NCBI GenBank assembly: GCA_019915135.1
Contig: JAHLMK010000001.1
Location: 2,976,001 to 3,040,000 of the forward strand
DNA: 64,000 nt
Reading direction: 5' to 3'
From: Strobilurus pachycystidiatus
Lineage: Eukaryota; Basidiomycota; Agaricomycetes; Agaricales; Physalacriaceae
The position numbers were made by a program, and so were the translations under genes. Shown piece after piece: positions 10,036 to 19,938 of this stretch (positions are counted from its first letter, which is position 1; every line of letters starts with the position of its first letter). The notes under the pieces are model-generated. The model saw only the letters and a list, made by a program, of their open reading frames with translations, was not told the DNA's origin and made no database searches.

Positions 10036-10536
10036 TTATAGGGTGAGCGTCGTGGTGGTCATCAGGTGGTCATGTCTCAAGTCTTGAGCGTCATCATATG
10101 TCGTGACATAATGATGACGCGGCCAGACATTAGAGACTGCCGCCGTCTCATTGGCTCATTTTGGTGGGGCATTTCTGGGCTTTTGTCGTCGTTGCCGACG
10201 TTGCTTGTCGCGCCTTCGCGCTCGTTGCGGGCGTCTGTCTCTAAGGTCTGAGCGCAATCAAACAATGTATATTACATTAGGGAGCGTCCTGCTCCCGGCT
10301 GTGCCCTACAGCGGAGTCGACCTGACTCGAACACGGCGCCCTGCGTGTTCCGATGCATCCTGCATCGCGCGACGACGTCGCGGCCACCGGCGGTGGGTGG
10401 GAGCTCGTCCTGAGTCCCTGCTCGCCCTGAGCATTGGCTCGCCCTGAGCCCACGGCGCGCCCTGCGCCGCGGGGTACAACTCGATTCCGGCCATCAACCA
10501 TTTTTTGATGGTGATGGTAAGAGATCAAGGAGCCCC
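10036..10536 (-). other. LINE 5' untranslated region (presumed internal promoter)
   Basis: On the sense strand this 500-bp stretch lies between the duplicated target site and the first open frame. It is GC-rich with several short GAGCCTCGG-like direct words (10420-10470). No TATA box is evident. That it contains an internal promoter is an inference from LINE biology. Confidence 0.45.
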
Positions 10537-10552
10537 CATACGACCGTAACTT
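10537..10552. repeat. Target-site duplication of the LINE, copy at its 5' end
   Basis: Identical to 1902-1917 (CATACGACCGTAACTT). Beyond it the host transposon resumes with TCACGCGGTGTGATGCG. Confidence 0.9.
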
Positions 10553-10813
10553 CACGCGGTGTGATGCGTTATGGTAGTGAACTTGTAAAATGAACATTCA
10601 TGCACGACTGTGATGCGTGATGCGGTGTGCCAGAGATTCAATGAGCATTCAAACAAGTTTTGCGTGATGCAAGATGCAGTCTGACAGTGATAGCTGACCG
10701 CTCTGACAGTACGTTACAAGTCAGCATCATTCCAATTGGGGAAAAGATCGTCGCACATCCCATTCCGTCCACGAAAAAACCGGCTATCCGAGCCTTTACC
10801 TGCATCAGTCATC

Positions 10814-12938
10814 ATGCCTATTGATATCGACAACTGCTCATTCGATCCTGCATTGTGGATTGGGACCGGAAAGGTCTACAAACACGTCCCTCCCAGCGTA
10901 AAAACGGCAGCAAACACTGCTCTTGAAATTCCAACCGTCATATCAACCACATTCTTCCCGACTGAATCTCTCCGCAACCTCTGCACTAGAGAGATGCCCA
11001 TGTTTCAAGCCCATACCCCTCTTGCCATAGACGTCGTCTCTCAGTTCTTCTCCGACTGTGAGCCCGACATCGTCACCAGCCACATCATCACAAAACTTCG
11101 CTACCTCCCCATGCCCCAACGCAGCGCCACCTACCACATCTATGAGGCTTCCCACCAAGCCTGGCTTGACGGCAAAAAATCTCTCCTATATACACACCTC
11201 AATACAGATGGCAATCCTATGGTCACCCACTTCCCTCTTGCCGTCGCGACACTCTGGAAGGAGTTTGCAGACATGTATACATATTGCGCCCGCTGGACCA
11301 AGTGCTCGGAGTTTGTTACAAACCAACTCCGTCAGTCAAAATTCCCCGAACGTGAACGCGTCGCTAAGCAGGCATGGGAGAACATGAAATCCCTACCCTG
11401 GAAGGCTCCCATGGGCATCCTCCGCGACGACACACCTATCCATCATCTCTACCGTCTCCTTGGAAAGGGCTGGCTCTCATCCACCATCATCAATGCAAAG
11501 CTCGAGCTTCTTGCCGAACACCTCCGGGATCGCTTCGGACTGCAAAATAACGTCCGCATCGAGTCCTGCGAGTTCACAAACATCTTGGTCAACGAGTATA
11601 AATCTCAAGGAAAGCAGGCCTACACACATGGATGGTTGAAGGGTGTAGGAGACTCTGTGTGTCTTACCAGAGACACACTCGTTACTGGCGTCAATTTGGG
11701 AAAGGTCAATGACGAGCCACACTGGGTGCCGCTTGTTATTTGCGGAGAGCTCGAAACAGCGTTCTATGGCGACTCTCTGATGGAAGAGCTCCCTCCAACG
11801 CTCCAGCACGCCGTGGACTGGTGGATCTCAAATCATTGTGTCATGGTCCCGTATCAGTGGGAGCTGCTTCCCATCACTCACCAAAGTGACTCTTACAACT
11901 GCGGCATCCTGATGCTTGATTCTTTGCAACACTACGTGAATCCGAGCCAACCACTCGTCGAGGACTCCCCAAAGGCACTTGATTGTGCGCGTCTACAACT
12001 GTTCAATCAATTGTCTGAGCGGATATTGGGCCGAGTACGTACTTCTTTCTTTACGCAGTTTTTGTTGGCTGAATTACATCTAGCTTGCCCTAGAGGACCT
12101 TGATTCGGACGATAATGACAATAATGGTGCATTTGGTGATGACGACGAGAACGGACTGTTTGACGACTCATTTCAAACATCTGCCGTTCCCGAGTCAGAC
12201 TTCACGTTCATCGCATCAATGCCAAAGTCAACGAGCTTACTGGAACAAGAGGCGACCTCAGTCTTGGCAAAGCGCACCCTCGACAGTCTAGATGTCCCAA
12301 CGTTGAACCCCAGCCCGTTGAAAAAGCAGTCGACAAATTTGACTGTGTCATTCTTGGGCTCGGAACCGTCACCACCTCCTTTGTCTCCTTATTTTCCTAG
12401 CTCGCCTGTAGTCAACGCGGATGTCGTCAGTGTCGAGAACACGGATGTCGATGACAATTCCTCTATGCTGGCCTTGCAAGATGTAGATGCCTCGGAGGGG
12501 GAGGACTCTGATGACGAGATTGACGGTGATGAAGAGAATGATGGCGATGCAGAGGGAATGTCAGATGCAGCAGAGGAGGGAAAGACTGCGACTCTTTTAG
12601 CGACGACGGTTGCACCGCCCAAATCAAAACTCACCAATTTCTGGAAGAAGCAGACCGTTGAGGAACGCCGCCTGGACAACCGTGCAAACTTTGCCCAGGC
12701 TAAAGTGGATCGCGAGGACGCATCTTCTGTTGCGCAAACTGTCACTCAACAAAAGCAGGCAAGAAAACGGCAACAGGATAAGGAGCGGCAACAGCGTCTT
12801 CGAGATAAGAAACAGAAAAGAAAGGTGGAGGAGGGATGGGTGCCGAGACCTGGCAACTTCAAACGCAAAGTCAGATCATCTCGCTATCAAAGTGTCTTTT
12901 CCGAACTCACCAAGAGCTATAGAAAGTCGTTTTTTTGA
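10814..12938 (+). CDS. Ulp1-type (C48) SUMO/ubiquitin-like protease encoded by the DNA transposon
   Basis: Two exons, 10814-12034 and 12084-12938, with a 49-bp GT-AG intron; 691 residues. The start is the first ATG in frame. The papain-fold triad of the Ulp1 family is visible: His303 in PHWVPL, Asp320 in FYGDSL and Cys363 in SYNCGIL, with the oxyanion Gln in HQSD just before. The spacing matches Ulp1/SENP proteases. The N-terminal 280 residues are unrecognised and alpha-helical. The C-terminal 280 residues are acidic and then strongly Lys/Arg/Gln-rich (coiled-coil-like, with nuclear-localisation-like clusters). It lies between the TIRs of the same element as the transposase, so it is a transposon gene. 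A role in cutting SUMO from transposase or host factors is conceivable but unproven. Confidence 0.85.
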
Positions 12939-13087
12939 AGGACCACGATGATGGCGGCAACAGTTCTGGCGGTGATGATGGTCTGGCAGAATCATCTTGT
13001 CCATATCGCAAATTCAAGGAGTCGCGACGCCAGAATAAGAAGGTTACTGGTCGAAGGAGAACAAATCAGCATAAGCCAGCAGTCAGA

Positions 13088-14942
13088 ATGAACTGGGCTC
13101 AACCGTCCATCTTCTGCCAAATCGATGCTGCTGCCCGTTTCACCGGCGGTACCTGGAGTCCTACTGAGATTGTGAAACGCTGCAAAGCAGTCAATCCCGT
13201 TCAATTCGAGTCTCTGCGGTCACAGGTCGTGAGCTCGTGGATCTGTCCAGAGGCAAAGGCCCAGGGAAAGTCGAAGTGGAAAGCAGCGGTGTTAGCCCGA
13301 GTAAAGAAGGGGAATCATCCAGGCGGTCAGACGACAAGAACCGGCATCTTAGTAAGCAAAGTTCGCCCTTCTGCCGCAAGCTCTGATCCCATCTTCAGCA
13401 TGCATACCCCAAGCTTGTCGAGTCCATTAATAAACGACTTCTGTCCATGCGCAAAGCAGGGGTACCACTTGTGCTCATGTCCATCCGTTCCATCATGATT
13501 GGGTTCATCCAAGTGCAGGCGCCGCATCTCTTCAAAATCAAGCAATCGGACGGCAGCGCATTCCGGTGCTCCGAACCCTTTGTAACAAAATACCTCGAGC
13601 GCACTCTCAACTGGAGCTTTCGGCGCGCAACCAAAACCGCAAAGAAGGTGCCGGAGAATGTTGATGAAATTCTATATGAAGCTCTGCTTCGTGAAGCCCA
13701 TGTCATCCGAACCCACTCCATTCCTGCTGCACTACGAGTCAATACTGATCAGACTCAGATTGTGTATCAACAAGGTGCCAACATGACCTACAACGAACGC
13801 GGCGCAAAGCAGGTTCCCACCACCGGTCACGAGGAGAAGCGCGCTTTCACTCTTGTCCCTTCCATCTCTGCAAGCGGCGTCCTTCTTCCTATGCAGGCCA
13901 TTTACTTTGGGAAACGTCAGCAGTCTCTCCCGAGCAAGAAATGTGACGCGTACACCGAGGCACAAGAACTTGGTGTTTGTGTTCTTCCATCAAAGACTCA
14001 CACATATTGGTCCACCCACGAGACCATGCACGACCTCGTCGATAACATCCTCGTTCCGTATTTCGCAAAAACCAAGAAGGATCTCGGGCTTCCGGAGAGC
14101 CAGGTCTCTATCTGGAAGATTGACTGCTGGAGCGTCCACAAGTCGAAGGAACTCATGGACTGGATGCGCCAGAAACATCCTCGTATTGTTGTTCTTTTCA
14201 TTCCAGCCAACTGCACAAGCCTCTGGCAGCCATTGGACGTGGGTATGCAACGTGTGATGAAGCTATCCATGAAGCGTGCCTGCCACGCTGATCTTGTCGA
14301 CGAGGTGAAGGCACAGTTGGACGTTGATGAAGATGCTGTCATTACACTGGAGAATCAGCTTGGGGTTCTCCGCGACCGATCTCTGGGATGGATTGTTACT
14401 GCAGCGAAGGACTGCAATGATCCTGTGCTGATTCAAAAGGTGTGTTGTCTTATTCTATTTGTTGTCCACTTATTGACAAGACCGCTCAGGCATTCCAGCT
14501 CTGCCGTGTTGGTCAATTTGACTGCTCTCACGAGTCGCTCACGTCGTCTGCAGTCACCGATATCCTTGACGAGCTACCCGAGACCAACCCCGAACTCTTC
14601 TTGAAGCTGTCCCGTTCTCGTTTCGTTGAATCGAAGGACTTAGGAGACGAGGATGCCTACTCTTCGTATCATCCTGAGGATGATAGCGACATTCCTCTCA
14701 GCGTCGTAGCTGATGCTGTTCAGCTAGGCAGCAATGACCTTGATGCTGGGTTTGCAACGGGATCAGATGGCGAGATTCTACGTACTGGTATTGCGGAGAC
14801 GGACAATGACAGCGAGGTACAGACTCATCTCGATGATGGAGACGAGGATGACGAGGTCCTTCCGCTTCCCATCACCACAAGACGTGGTCGCACTGTCAAA
14901 CCTCGTCGCTGGTACACGGGTAACAACTGGGAGCGCTCTTAG
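13088..14942 (+). CDS. DDE_1 (pogo/CENP-B-type) transposase of the Ulp1 element
   Basis: Three exons, 13088-13351, 13399-14439 and 14490-14942, joined by 47- and 50-bp GT-AG introns in frame; 585 residues from the first ATG. The N-terminus (WSPTEIVKRCK, RTGIL, MRKAGVPL) resembles the DNA-binding region of fungal DDE_1 transposases. The catalytic aspartates are Asp205 (VNTDQT), Asp330 (KIDCW) and Asp368 (WQPLDVGM). The C-terminus is acidic and ends in a basic RRGRTVKPRRW block. The frame is open upstream of 13088 to about 12935, abutting the protease stop, so a longer protein or a spliced leader is possible. No disabling change is visible. Confidence 0.88.
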
Positions 14943-15146
14943 ATGGATAATATCTTGTCTCAATGTGCACACGGACTCATACACGCCCCACATTCATTTG
15001 TAGACCAAAAATCTGTCATGGCATCGAAAATCCAACGAAAAATGTGATGATTTCAATCTGCCAGCTCGACATTCACAACCGGCCATGATGCGCTACAAGG
15101 TATGGTTTCATTCACTTCAAACGAGGCCGTGATGCGCTATGTGAAT

Positions 15147-15166
15147 TTACGGTCGTATGAGTACAG
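15147..15166. repeat. Right terminal inverted repeat of the Ulp1/DDE transposon
   Basis: TTACGGTCGTATGAGTACAG is the exact reverse complement of 1895-1914 and is followed by TA at 15167-15168. Confidence 0.85.
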
Positions 15167-15459
15167 TATTCTAACATGGCCATTTTGGCCCTCATGCTAA
15201 TAACACGTTATTAACGTGTTAATAACAGTGTGAATATTCACATGTGAGGAAAAACCTCATTCTTCACAGAGCCTTAGATTTGGCGTGTGTTGACCTTGAT
15301 TTGGCGTAGAACTTGAAGTGCCACGTTGATCGTGACGACGGACAGCGATCAATTCGCGGAATCAATAAATTCCACTTGACGCAGCACGCCCACGGTCGCC
15401 CAGCTCTAACGAAACTTCAAGCGACAGCTGCAAAATTCTCGAGGCAGGCAGGAATCAGG
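15167..15459. other. Spacer before the glucosidase gene
   Basis: The first 110 bp belong to the right end of the probable hAT-like element and include a near-perfect palindrome around AACACGTTATTAACGTGTT (about 15204-15222). The remaining 180 bp form the presumed promoter and 5' UTR of the glucosidase gene. No TATA box is clear. Confidence 0.5.
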
Positions 15460-18073
15460 ATGATCTTCCGGGTGCGTCCTACGCAACCAACTTCTCCTCT
15501 CCTACACTAATACCATCCTCCCGCACCACAGCTCCTCCTCTCCCTCCTCCCCATCCTCGGCGCCCTCGCCAACTCCAACCCAATACCCACCTCCCCGCGC
15601 CCCAACCTCTACTTCGGGCTCCGCCCACACCTCCCGCAATCCCTCCTAACCGGACTCATATGGTACAGCACCACGGACTACAAAAGCATCTCGCACGCGC
15701 GCCACGCGTGCTCGACCGACGACCAGCTCGCTTCGTACACCTGGACGTGGTTTGATCCCTCGGAGACAGGGGGCGGGGAGCAGGTCATTGTGGACGAGGC
15801 GAATAATGTTCGGTTGACTACTTCCTTCTTGTTGAGTGATGGAGGCGGGTGGGCGGCACGCGTGGCGGGCACGCCGCTCGACCCGAACCGCCACATGCGC
15901 GTGGCGATGATCTGGTACGCGGGCTTGGAAGGGTTCGGCGGGCTGGAGATGGACACGGACGAGGACGAGGACGAGCACGGGCTCAACCCCGTCGAGGACG
16001 TCCTCCTCTCGGGCGAGTCGCCCGAGCTCGGCGAGTTCACCATGCGCATCGCCGAAGGCCCCGGCTCCGCACACCTCATGCCGAGCCCCGACGCGCCCGA
16101 CGTGGGGAAGACCTCCTTTTTGGGTATGCCAGTGCCGGCGGGGAGCGTGTGGCAGGCGAAGGACGCTATCTTGCAGCGGATCGTTCAGAGCGCGGGGGTG
16201 CTGCTGGAGGGGTATGGGAAGGAGGGTCCGTTCCCGGACCCGGCGGCGGTGCTGAACTTGCCGAATGAGGTGTATACGGGGAGTAATTTGTTGGCGGTGC
16301 AGAAGACGTTTGGGGGGCGGTTTGAGATGGATGTGTACTTTGAGAATGGGGGTGCGGAGGGCGGGAGGAAGATGACTTGTGAGTGCCAACCTTATAGGTG
16401 GTATATGGTGTTGACTAGGTGGATTTGTAGCTAGCGAGTTGACGGCCGGTCTGGCACGCGTCAAAGAGGCGTACGAGGCGCGGTTCGCGGACGTGTTCCC
16501 CCTGGCGGCGGACTACGCGGGCAACGATGACATCCTGCGCTTCTCCCAAGAAATCACCGCGAATCTCATGGGCGGCGTGGGCTATTTCCACGGGACGTCC
16601 ATCATCGACAGGTCCTTCTCCTACGAATGGGACGAGGAGGAGGACTCTTCCTCCGACTCCGAGTCCTCCGGACCAGAGCTCACCGCCCCGCTAACCCTCC
16701 TCACCGCCACCCCCTCCCGGTCATTCTTCCCGCGCGGGTTCTACTGGGACGAGGGGTTCCACCTCCTGCACATCGGGCCGTGGGACGACGCCTTCGCCAT
16801 GCGCATCCTCCAGAGCTGGGTCGCGCTCATCGACGCGGACGGGTGGGTCGCGAGGGAGCAGATCCTGGGCGAGGAGGCGCGGAGCAAGGTCCCGCAGGAG
16901 TTCCAGGTCCAGGTCCCGCGGTATGCGAACCCGCCTACGCTCGTGATGGCTATTACTGCGTATATCAAGCGTGTGAGGGAGGCGGATGCGCAGGTGGATT
17001 TGGGTATGGGCATGGGGATGGACCAGATCCCGCTGACGCCCGACATTAAGCACGAAGACGCCGTCGCGTCCCTGCGCACACTATACGCGCCCCTAAAACG
17101 GCACTACGAATGGTTCCGGCGCACACAACGCGGGCTTACCAAACCATACGGGCGGCGCGGCGAGGCATACCGGTGGCGCGGGCGCAACCTCGCACACGTG
17201 CTCACGTCGGGGATGGACGACTACCCGCGCGGGCCGCCGCACGCGGGCGAGCTGCACCTCGACCTCATCTCGTGGATGGCCTACTTCTCGCGCACCATGG
17301 GCGAGATCGCGGCGTTCCTCGGGGAGGCGGATGACCATGAGAGCTTTGACGCTGTTTATCACTCGATTAGGGGGAGCATTGAGGGGCTGCATTGGGATGC
17401 GGGGGAGGGGATGTACTGCGACGTCAATGTGGATGAAGAAGAAGAGTCATACCATGTATGCCACAAGGGGTACCTCTCCCTCTTCCCGTTCCTTCTGGAA
17501 TTGGTTGAGGTGGACTCGCCCAAGTTGGGGCGGATATTGGATCTGGTAAGGGACGAGGAGGAATTGTGGAGTGACTATGGGTTGAGGTCCCTAGCGAAGA
17601 GCCACCCGGAGTTTGGCAAGGGGGAGAATTACTGGAAGGGGCCTGTGTGGGTGCAGATGAACTATCTGGCGTTGAGGGCTTTGTATAATGTGCGTTCCCC
17701 CTTTCTTTCTTGAGGTTATTGCTGACGGGCGGATGGGTAGACGTACGCGGCAAGGCCGGGGCCGTACCAGGAGCGCGCGCGGGAGATATATGCGGAGTTG
17801 AGGAGGAACGTGGTGGATAATGTGTTTAAGGTGCGTTGCCCTCCCTCCCCCTTTCCCTCTTCCCATCCTTCTCACCCTTCTTTCCCCACACCACTCCTCC
17901 CCCTTCCCCACCCAACTCCACCCGCTCACCCACGCACCCCCACCCCGCAGGAATACAAACGCACCGGCTACGTGTGGGAGCAGTACGACGCCCTCACGGG
18001 CGAGGGGCGCAGGAGCCATCCCTTCACGGGGTGGACGAGTCTGGTTACGCTTATTTTGTCGGAGAGGTATTGA
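15460..18073 (+). CDS. Mannosyl-oligosaccharide glucosidase (processing alpha-glucosidase I, GH63)
   Basis: Five exons: 15460-15471, 15532-16378, 16431-17689, 17741-17830 and 17951-18073; 776 residues, all junctions in frame. Exon 1 encodes only MIFR; the joined N-terminus MIFRLLLSLLPILGALA is a signal peptide/anchor. The ER enzyme removes the terminal alpha-1,2-glucose from the Glc3Man9GlcNAc2 glycan. GH63 landmarks: NLYFGLRP near the N-terminus, FYWDEGFHLLHIGPWDD (about residue 390), AYRWRGRN, and GKGENYWKGPVWVQMNYLALR near the C-terminus, ending VWEQYDALTGEG and HPFTGWTSLV. Length is close to the family (about 800). It is the ortholog class of yeast Cwh41. Third positions are strongly GC-rich. 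It lies just outside the transposon nest and is unaffected by it. Confidence 0.93.
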
Positions 18074-18480
18074 GTGTGATTGTGAGTGGGGGTAGTTTTG
18101 TCGGAGAGGTATTAGGGTTGGTTGGGTTGGGGGGAGATACACACGGAAAAGGAAGGATGAGTGTTGTTGTGTTAGGGGACGGAGGGATGGGTGACCGCGA
18201 CGTGTATGAGACCATCCGATGCATCATTGTAAAAAGAGTCAGAGTCAGTCACGTAAGTAGATTCTGAATGAGCGAAGTCTCGGGCAAAAAAGCTGCATGA
18301 ATGAACGAGCGCCGTGCTGGGCCCAAGGGCCAAGGAACGAGCCGGGAGGGTTACGGAGGCGGCTGTCTAGGACCTAGTCTAAAAAACCGGTAAGAAACAG
18401 AGGGGGAGGTTTGATTCACAATTCACAATTCAACAAGCTGAAAAAGTAACGAATGATGAAAATCTATCCTTCAGCTCGAT
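18074..18480. other. Spacer between glucosidase gene and tRNA-Asp
   Basis: Presumed 3' UTR of the glucosidase gene, then AT-richer sequence with a short duplication of ATTCACAATTCACAATTC (about 18414-18432). No open frame with coding character is seen. Confidence 0.5.
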
Positions 18481-18572
18481 CTCTCTGACTGGGAGTCGAA
18501 CCCAGCTTTCGCGCGGTACCAGAAGAGCAATCAAATGACAGGCGCGTGTACTAACCGATATACTATCAGAGA
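18481..18572 (-). tRNA. tRNA-Asp (anticodon GTC), intron-containing
   Basis: On the minus strand the acceptor arms TCTCTGA and TCAGAGA pair, with discriminator G. The D arm reads GTATATCGGTTAGTAC. The anticodon stem is CGCGC/GCGCG with loop CTGTCA-C interrupted after position 37 by an intron of about 20 nt. The T arm is CTGGG-TTCGACT-CCCAG. The anticodon GTC gives aspartate. A and B boxes are intact, so RNA polymerase III transcription is expected. Confidence 0.92.
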
Positions 18573-18783
18573 TGTGCTCGTCGCTCGTGTGCCCCCAATC
18601 AGAAGGGCAGGGTTACGGCAAGACACGCACACGCACAAGACACAGATTCAGGCGTGCTCGTAAATTGGTACAAAAAGATAGATAGATAGAGAACATAACT
18701 GGGGGATAAGTTAAGGACCGTGTACGTAGGCGTGTCGAACGCCAACTACTACCAGCGGGGTGCGCACGGAGGCAAGGCGGAGC

Positions 18784-19911
18784 TCATCGCACAAACCCCA
18801 TCTCGTCAAAGTCCAAATCCAAGTCCAACTGGAACCCGTCGCCAAAGTGCAGACTCGCCAGGCGCGGATTGTCTTGCGACGGCCGCGCTGTGGACTTGCG
18901 CGGTGTCGCGTCTGGATCTTCGGTAGTGGATGGGCGGGAGAATGTGGAGGTGGAGGTGGAAGGCCGGGATTTGCGCGGTGTGCGTTCCGGGTCCGGGTCC
19001 GGCGGGGAGAACACGCGCGACGAGGAGGACGATACGGACGGGCGGCGCGTGGACGACACAGATGGGCGACGTGACGAGGAGGTGGAAGGGCGGCGGAATG
19101 ATGACAAACGGCGGAGGATGCCTTGTTTGCCCTGTGGTGCAGTGGCTGAGCGCTGGTGGTGGCTATCAGCGCTATTGAGTGTGCGCTCGGCGTCCAACGA
19201 CCCCCTCGGGCGGCCCAGGCCTAGTGCCCTCTGCTTCGTGGCCCTCTCCTCCCTATCCCTGTCCTTGCTTGGCGCAATGGTGACGGTACACTCAACATCG
19301 GTGGGCGTGTCGGGGCCGTCGCTCCCCAAACTGAGACTGGACGAGTCGGAGCGGGACATCATGGGGAGGCTGGGCGTCGAGGCGAAGAACGCGAAGCGGA
19401 AGAAGGAGGAGGGCGTTGGGGACGTGCTGCGGCTCAATTCCGGCTCTGGGTCTGGGTCCAAGTCTTCATCCCTGGAGATATTCGAGAGCGAGGTGTTGGA
19501 GGACATCCTCCGCTTGCCACTGAACAGCCCAAAGAACCCGCTCCTTGTCCTTTTCACCTCCCTCCCCTGCTCCCCTTGCTCCTCCTCGTGTTTAAGCCGC
19601 CTCGACACCCTGACGACCTCATAAATCTCCGTATCCTCCGCATGCTCGTCTTCGAGCGTCTCCAATTCCTCATCCACCTCTTCCAGGTCCAAACACTCGC
19701 GTTCGGGTTCCTGCGCGGCGTCGTAGCAGCACCACGGCTCTTCGCATTCTTCCTCTGGGGGCGTGACGATGACGTTGGGCCGCGGGTGTGTCGGCGAGGA
19801 GGGCGGGACGCGTGGGGGCATAGGAGTGTGGGTTGGGTGTGGGGTAAGGATGAAAAGCAGAATTGGGATTGAACGTATCACGTGTGTTGATGGCTCTGAT
19901 CGCGTGTGCAT
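18784..19911 (-). CDS. Hypothetical disordered Ser/Arg/Pro-rich protein
   Basis: Single exon, 375 residues from ATG at 19911; an alternative start at 19821 removes a hydrophobic leader (RSIPILLFILTP) and would give 345 residues. I do not recognise a domain. The middle is acidic (DLEEVDEELETLEDEHAED), followed by a basic stretch with GFFGLFSGKRR and long Ser/Thr/Pro/Arg tracts with RRPS(V/T)SS repeats, which look like phosphorylation sites. It is probably intrinsically disordered. It is divergent from the tRNase Z gene: the two ATGs (19911 and 19939) are under 30 bp apart, so the 5' UTRs must overlap or the downstream start is used. Confidence 0.6.
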   Translation of the reverse strand: MHTRSEPSTHVIRSIPILLFILTPHPTHTPMPPRVPPSSPTHPRPNVIVTPPEEECEEPWCCYDAAQEPERECLDLEEVDEELETLEDEHAEDTEIYEVVRVSRRLKHEEEQGEQGREVKRTRSGFFGLFSGKRRMSSNTSLSNISRDEDLDPDPEPELSRSTSPTPSSFFRFAFFASTPSLPMMSRSDSSSLSLGSDGPDTPTDVECTVTIAPSKDRDREERATKQRALGLGRPRGSLDAERTLNSADSHHQRSATAPQGKQGILRRLSSFRRPSTSSSRRPSVSSTRRPSVSSSSSRVFSPPDPDPERTPRKSRPSTSTSTFSRPSTTEDPDATPRKSTARPSQDNPRLASLHFGDGFQLDLDLDFDEMGFVR

Positions 19912-19938
19912 GACGTGCCGTCACTTTTTCCCTCTTTG

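Larger units (their letters stand above)
1918..10536 (-). mobile_element. Full-length non-LTR retrotransposon (LINE) with two open frames
   Basis: The element lies on the minus strand between two copies of CATACGACCGTAACTT and ends at its 3' side in a 39-base A-tract (T on the plus strand, 1916-1954). Order in its sense direction: 5' UTR (10536 to about 10036), a CCHC-containing first frame (10035-8158), a spacer, then a second frame with endonuclease, reverse transcriptase, RNase H and a C-terminal zinc-knuckle-like region (7574-2160), a 200-bp 3' UTR and poly(A). The domain order with RNase H suggests the I/Tad-like group, but the clade is not proven. Long uninterrupted frames, a long A-tract and an intact duplication suggest a recent insertion. 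Confidence 0.95.
1895..15166 (+). mobile_element. Pogo-like DNA transposon carrying Ulp1 protease and DDE transposase, split by a LINE
   Basis: The left end CTGTACTCATACGACCGTAA at 1895-1914 is the exact reverse complement of 15147-15166. TA lies immediately outside both ends (1893-1894 and 15167-15168). The left TIR continues at 10537 after the LINE insertion, so the element without the LINE is about 4.64 kb. It carries two genes on the plus strand, a Ulp1-type cysteine protease and a three-exon DDE transposase. Subterminal TGATGCG words recur at both ends (about 10560-10670 and 15087-15140). TA duplication plus a DDE_1-type transposase points to the Tc1/mariner/pogo superfamily; the protease passenger is the unusual part. 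Confidence 0.85.
1456..15276. mobile_element. Probable hAT-like element, outermost shell of the nested transposons
   Basis: The octamer GATTTGGC flanks both sides directly at 1448-1455 and 15277-15284. Just inside, CAAGGCTCTGTGAGGAAT (1456-1473) matches the reverse complement of 15259-15276 at 16 of 18 positions. An 8-bp duplication with short TIRs is the hAT pattern. Without the inner insertion the element would be about 0.55 kb (1456-1894 plus 15169-15276) and has no transposase, so it would be a non-autonomous derivative. A second GATTTGGC at about 15299 weakens the duplication argument a little. Confidence 0.5.

Noticed and set aside
10306..10350. Possible tRNA B box in the LINE 5' UTR (GTGTTCGAGTCAGG)
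   Set aside because: The flanking bases do not form a T stem and no A box is at the right distance.
15646..16464. Open frame of 272 codons on the minus strand
   Set aside because: Antisense of the glucosidase I exon; GC-rich third positions keep the opposite strand open by chance.
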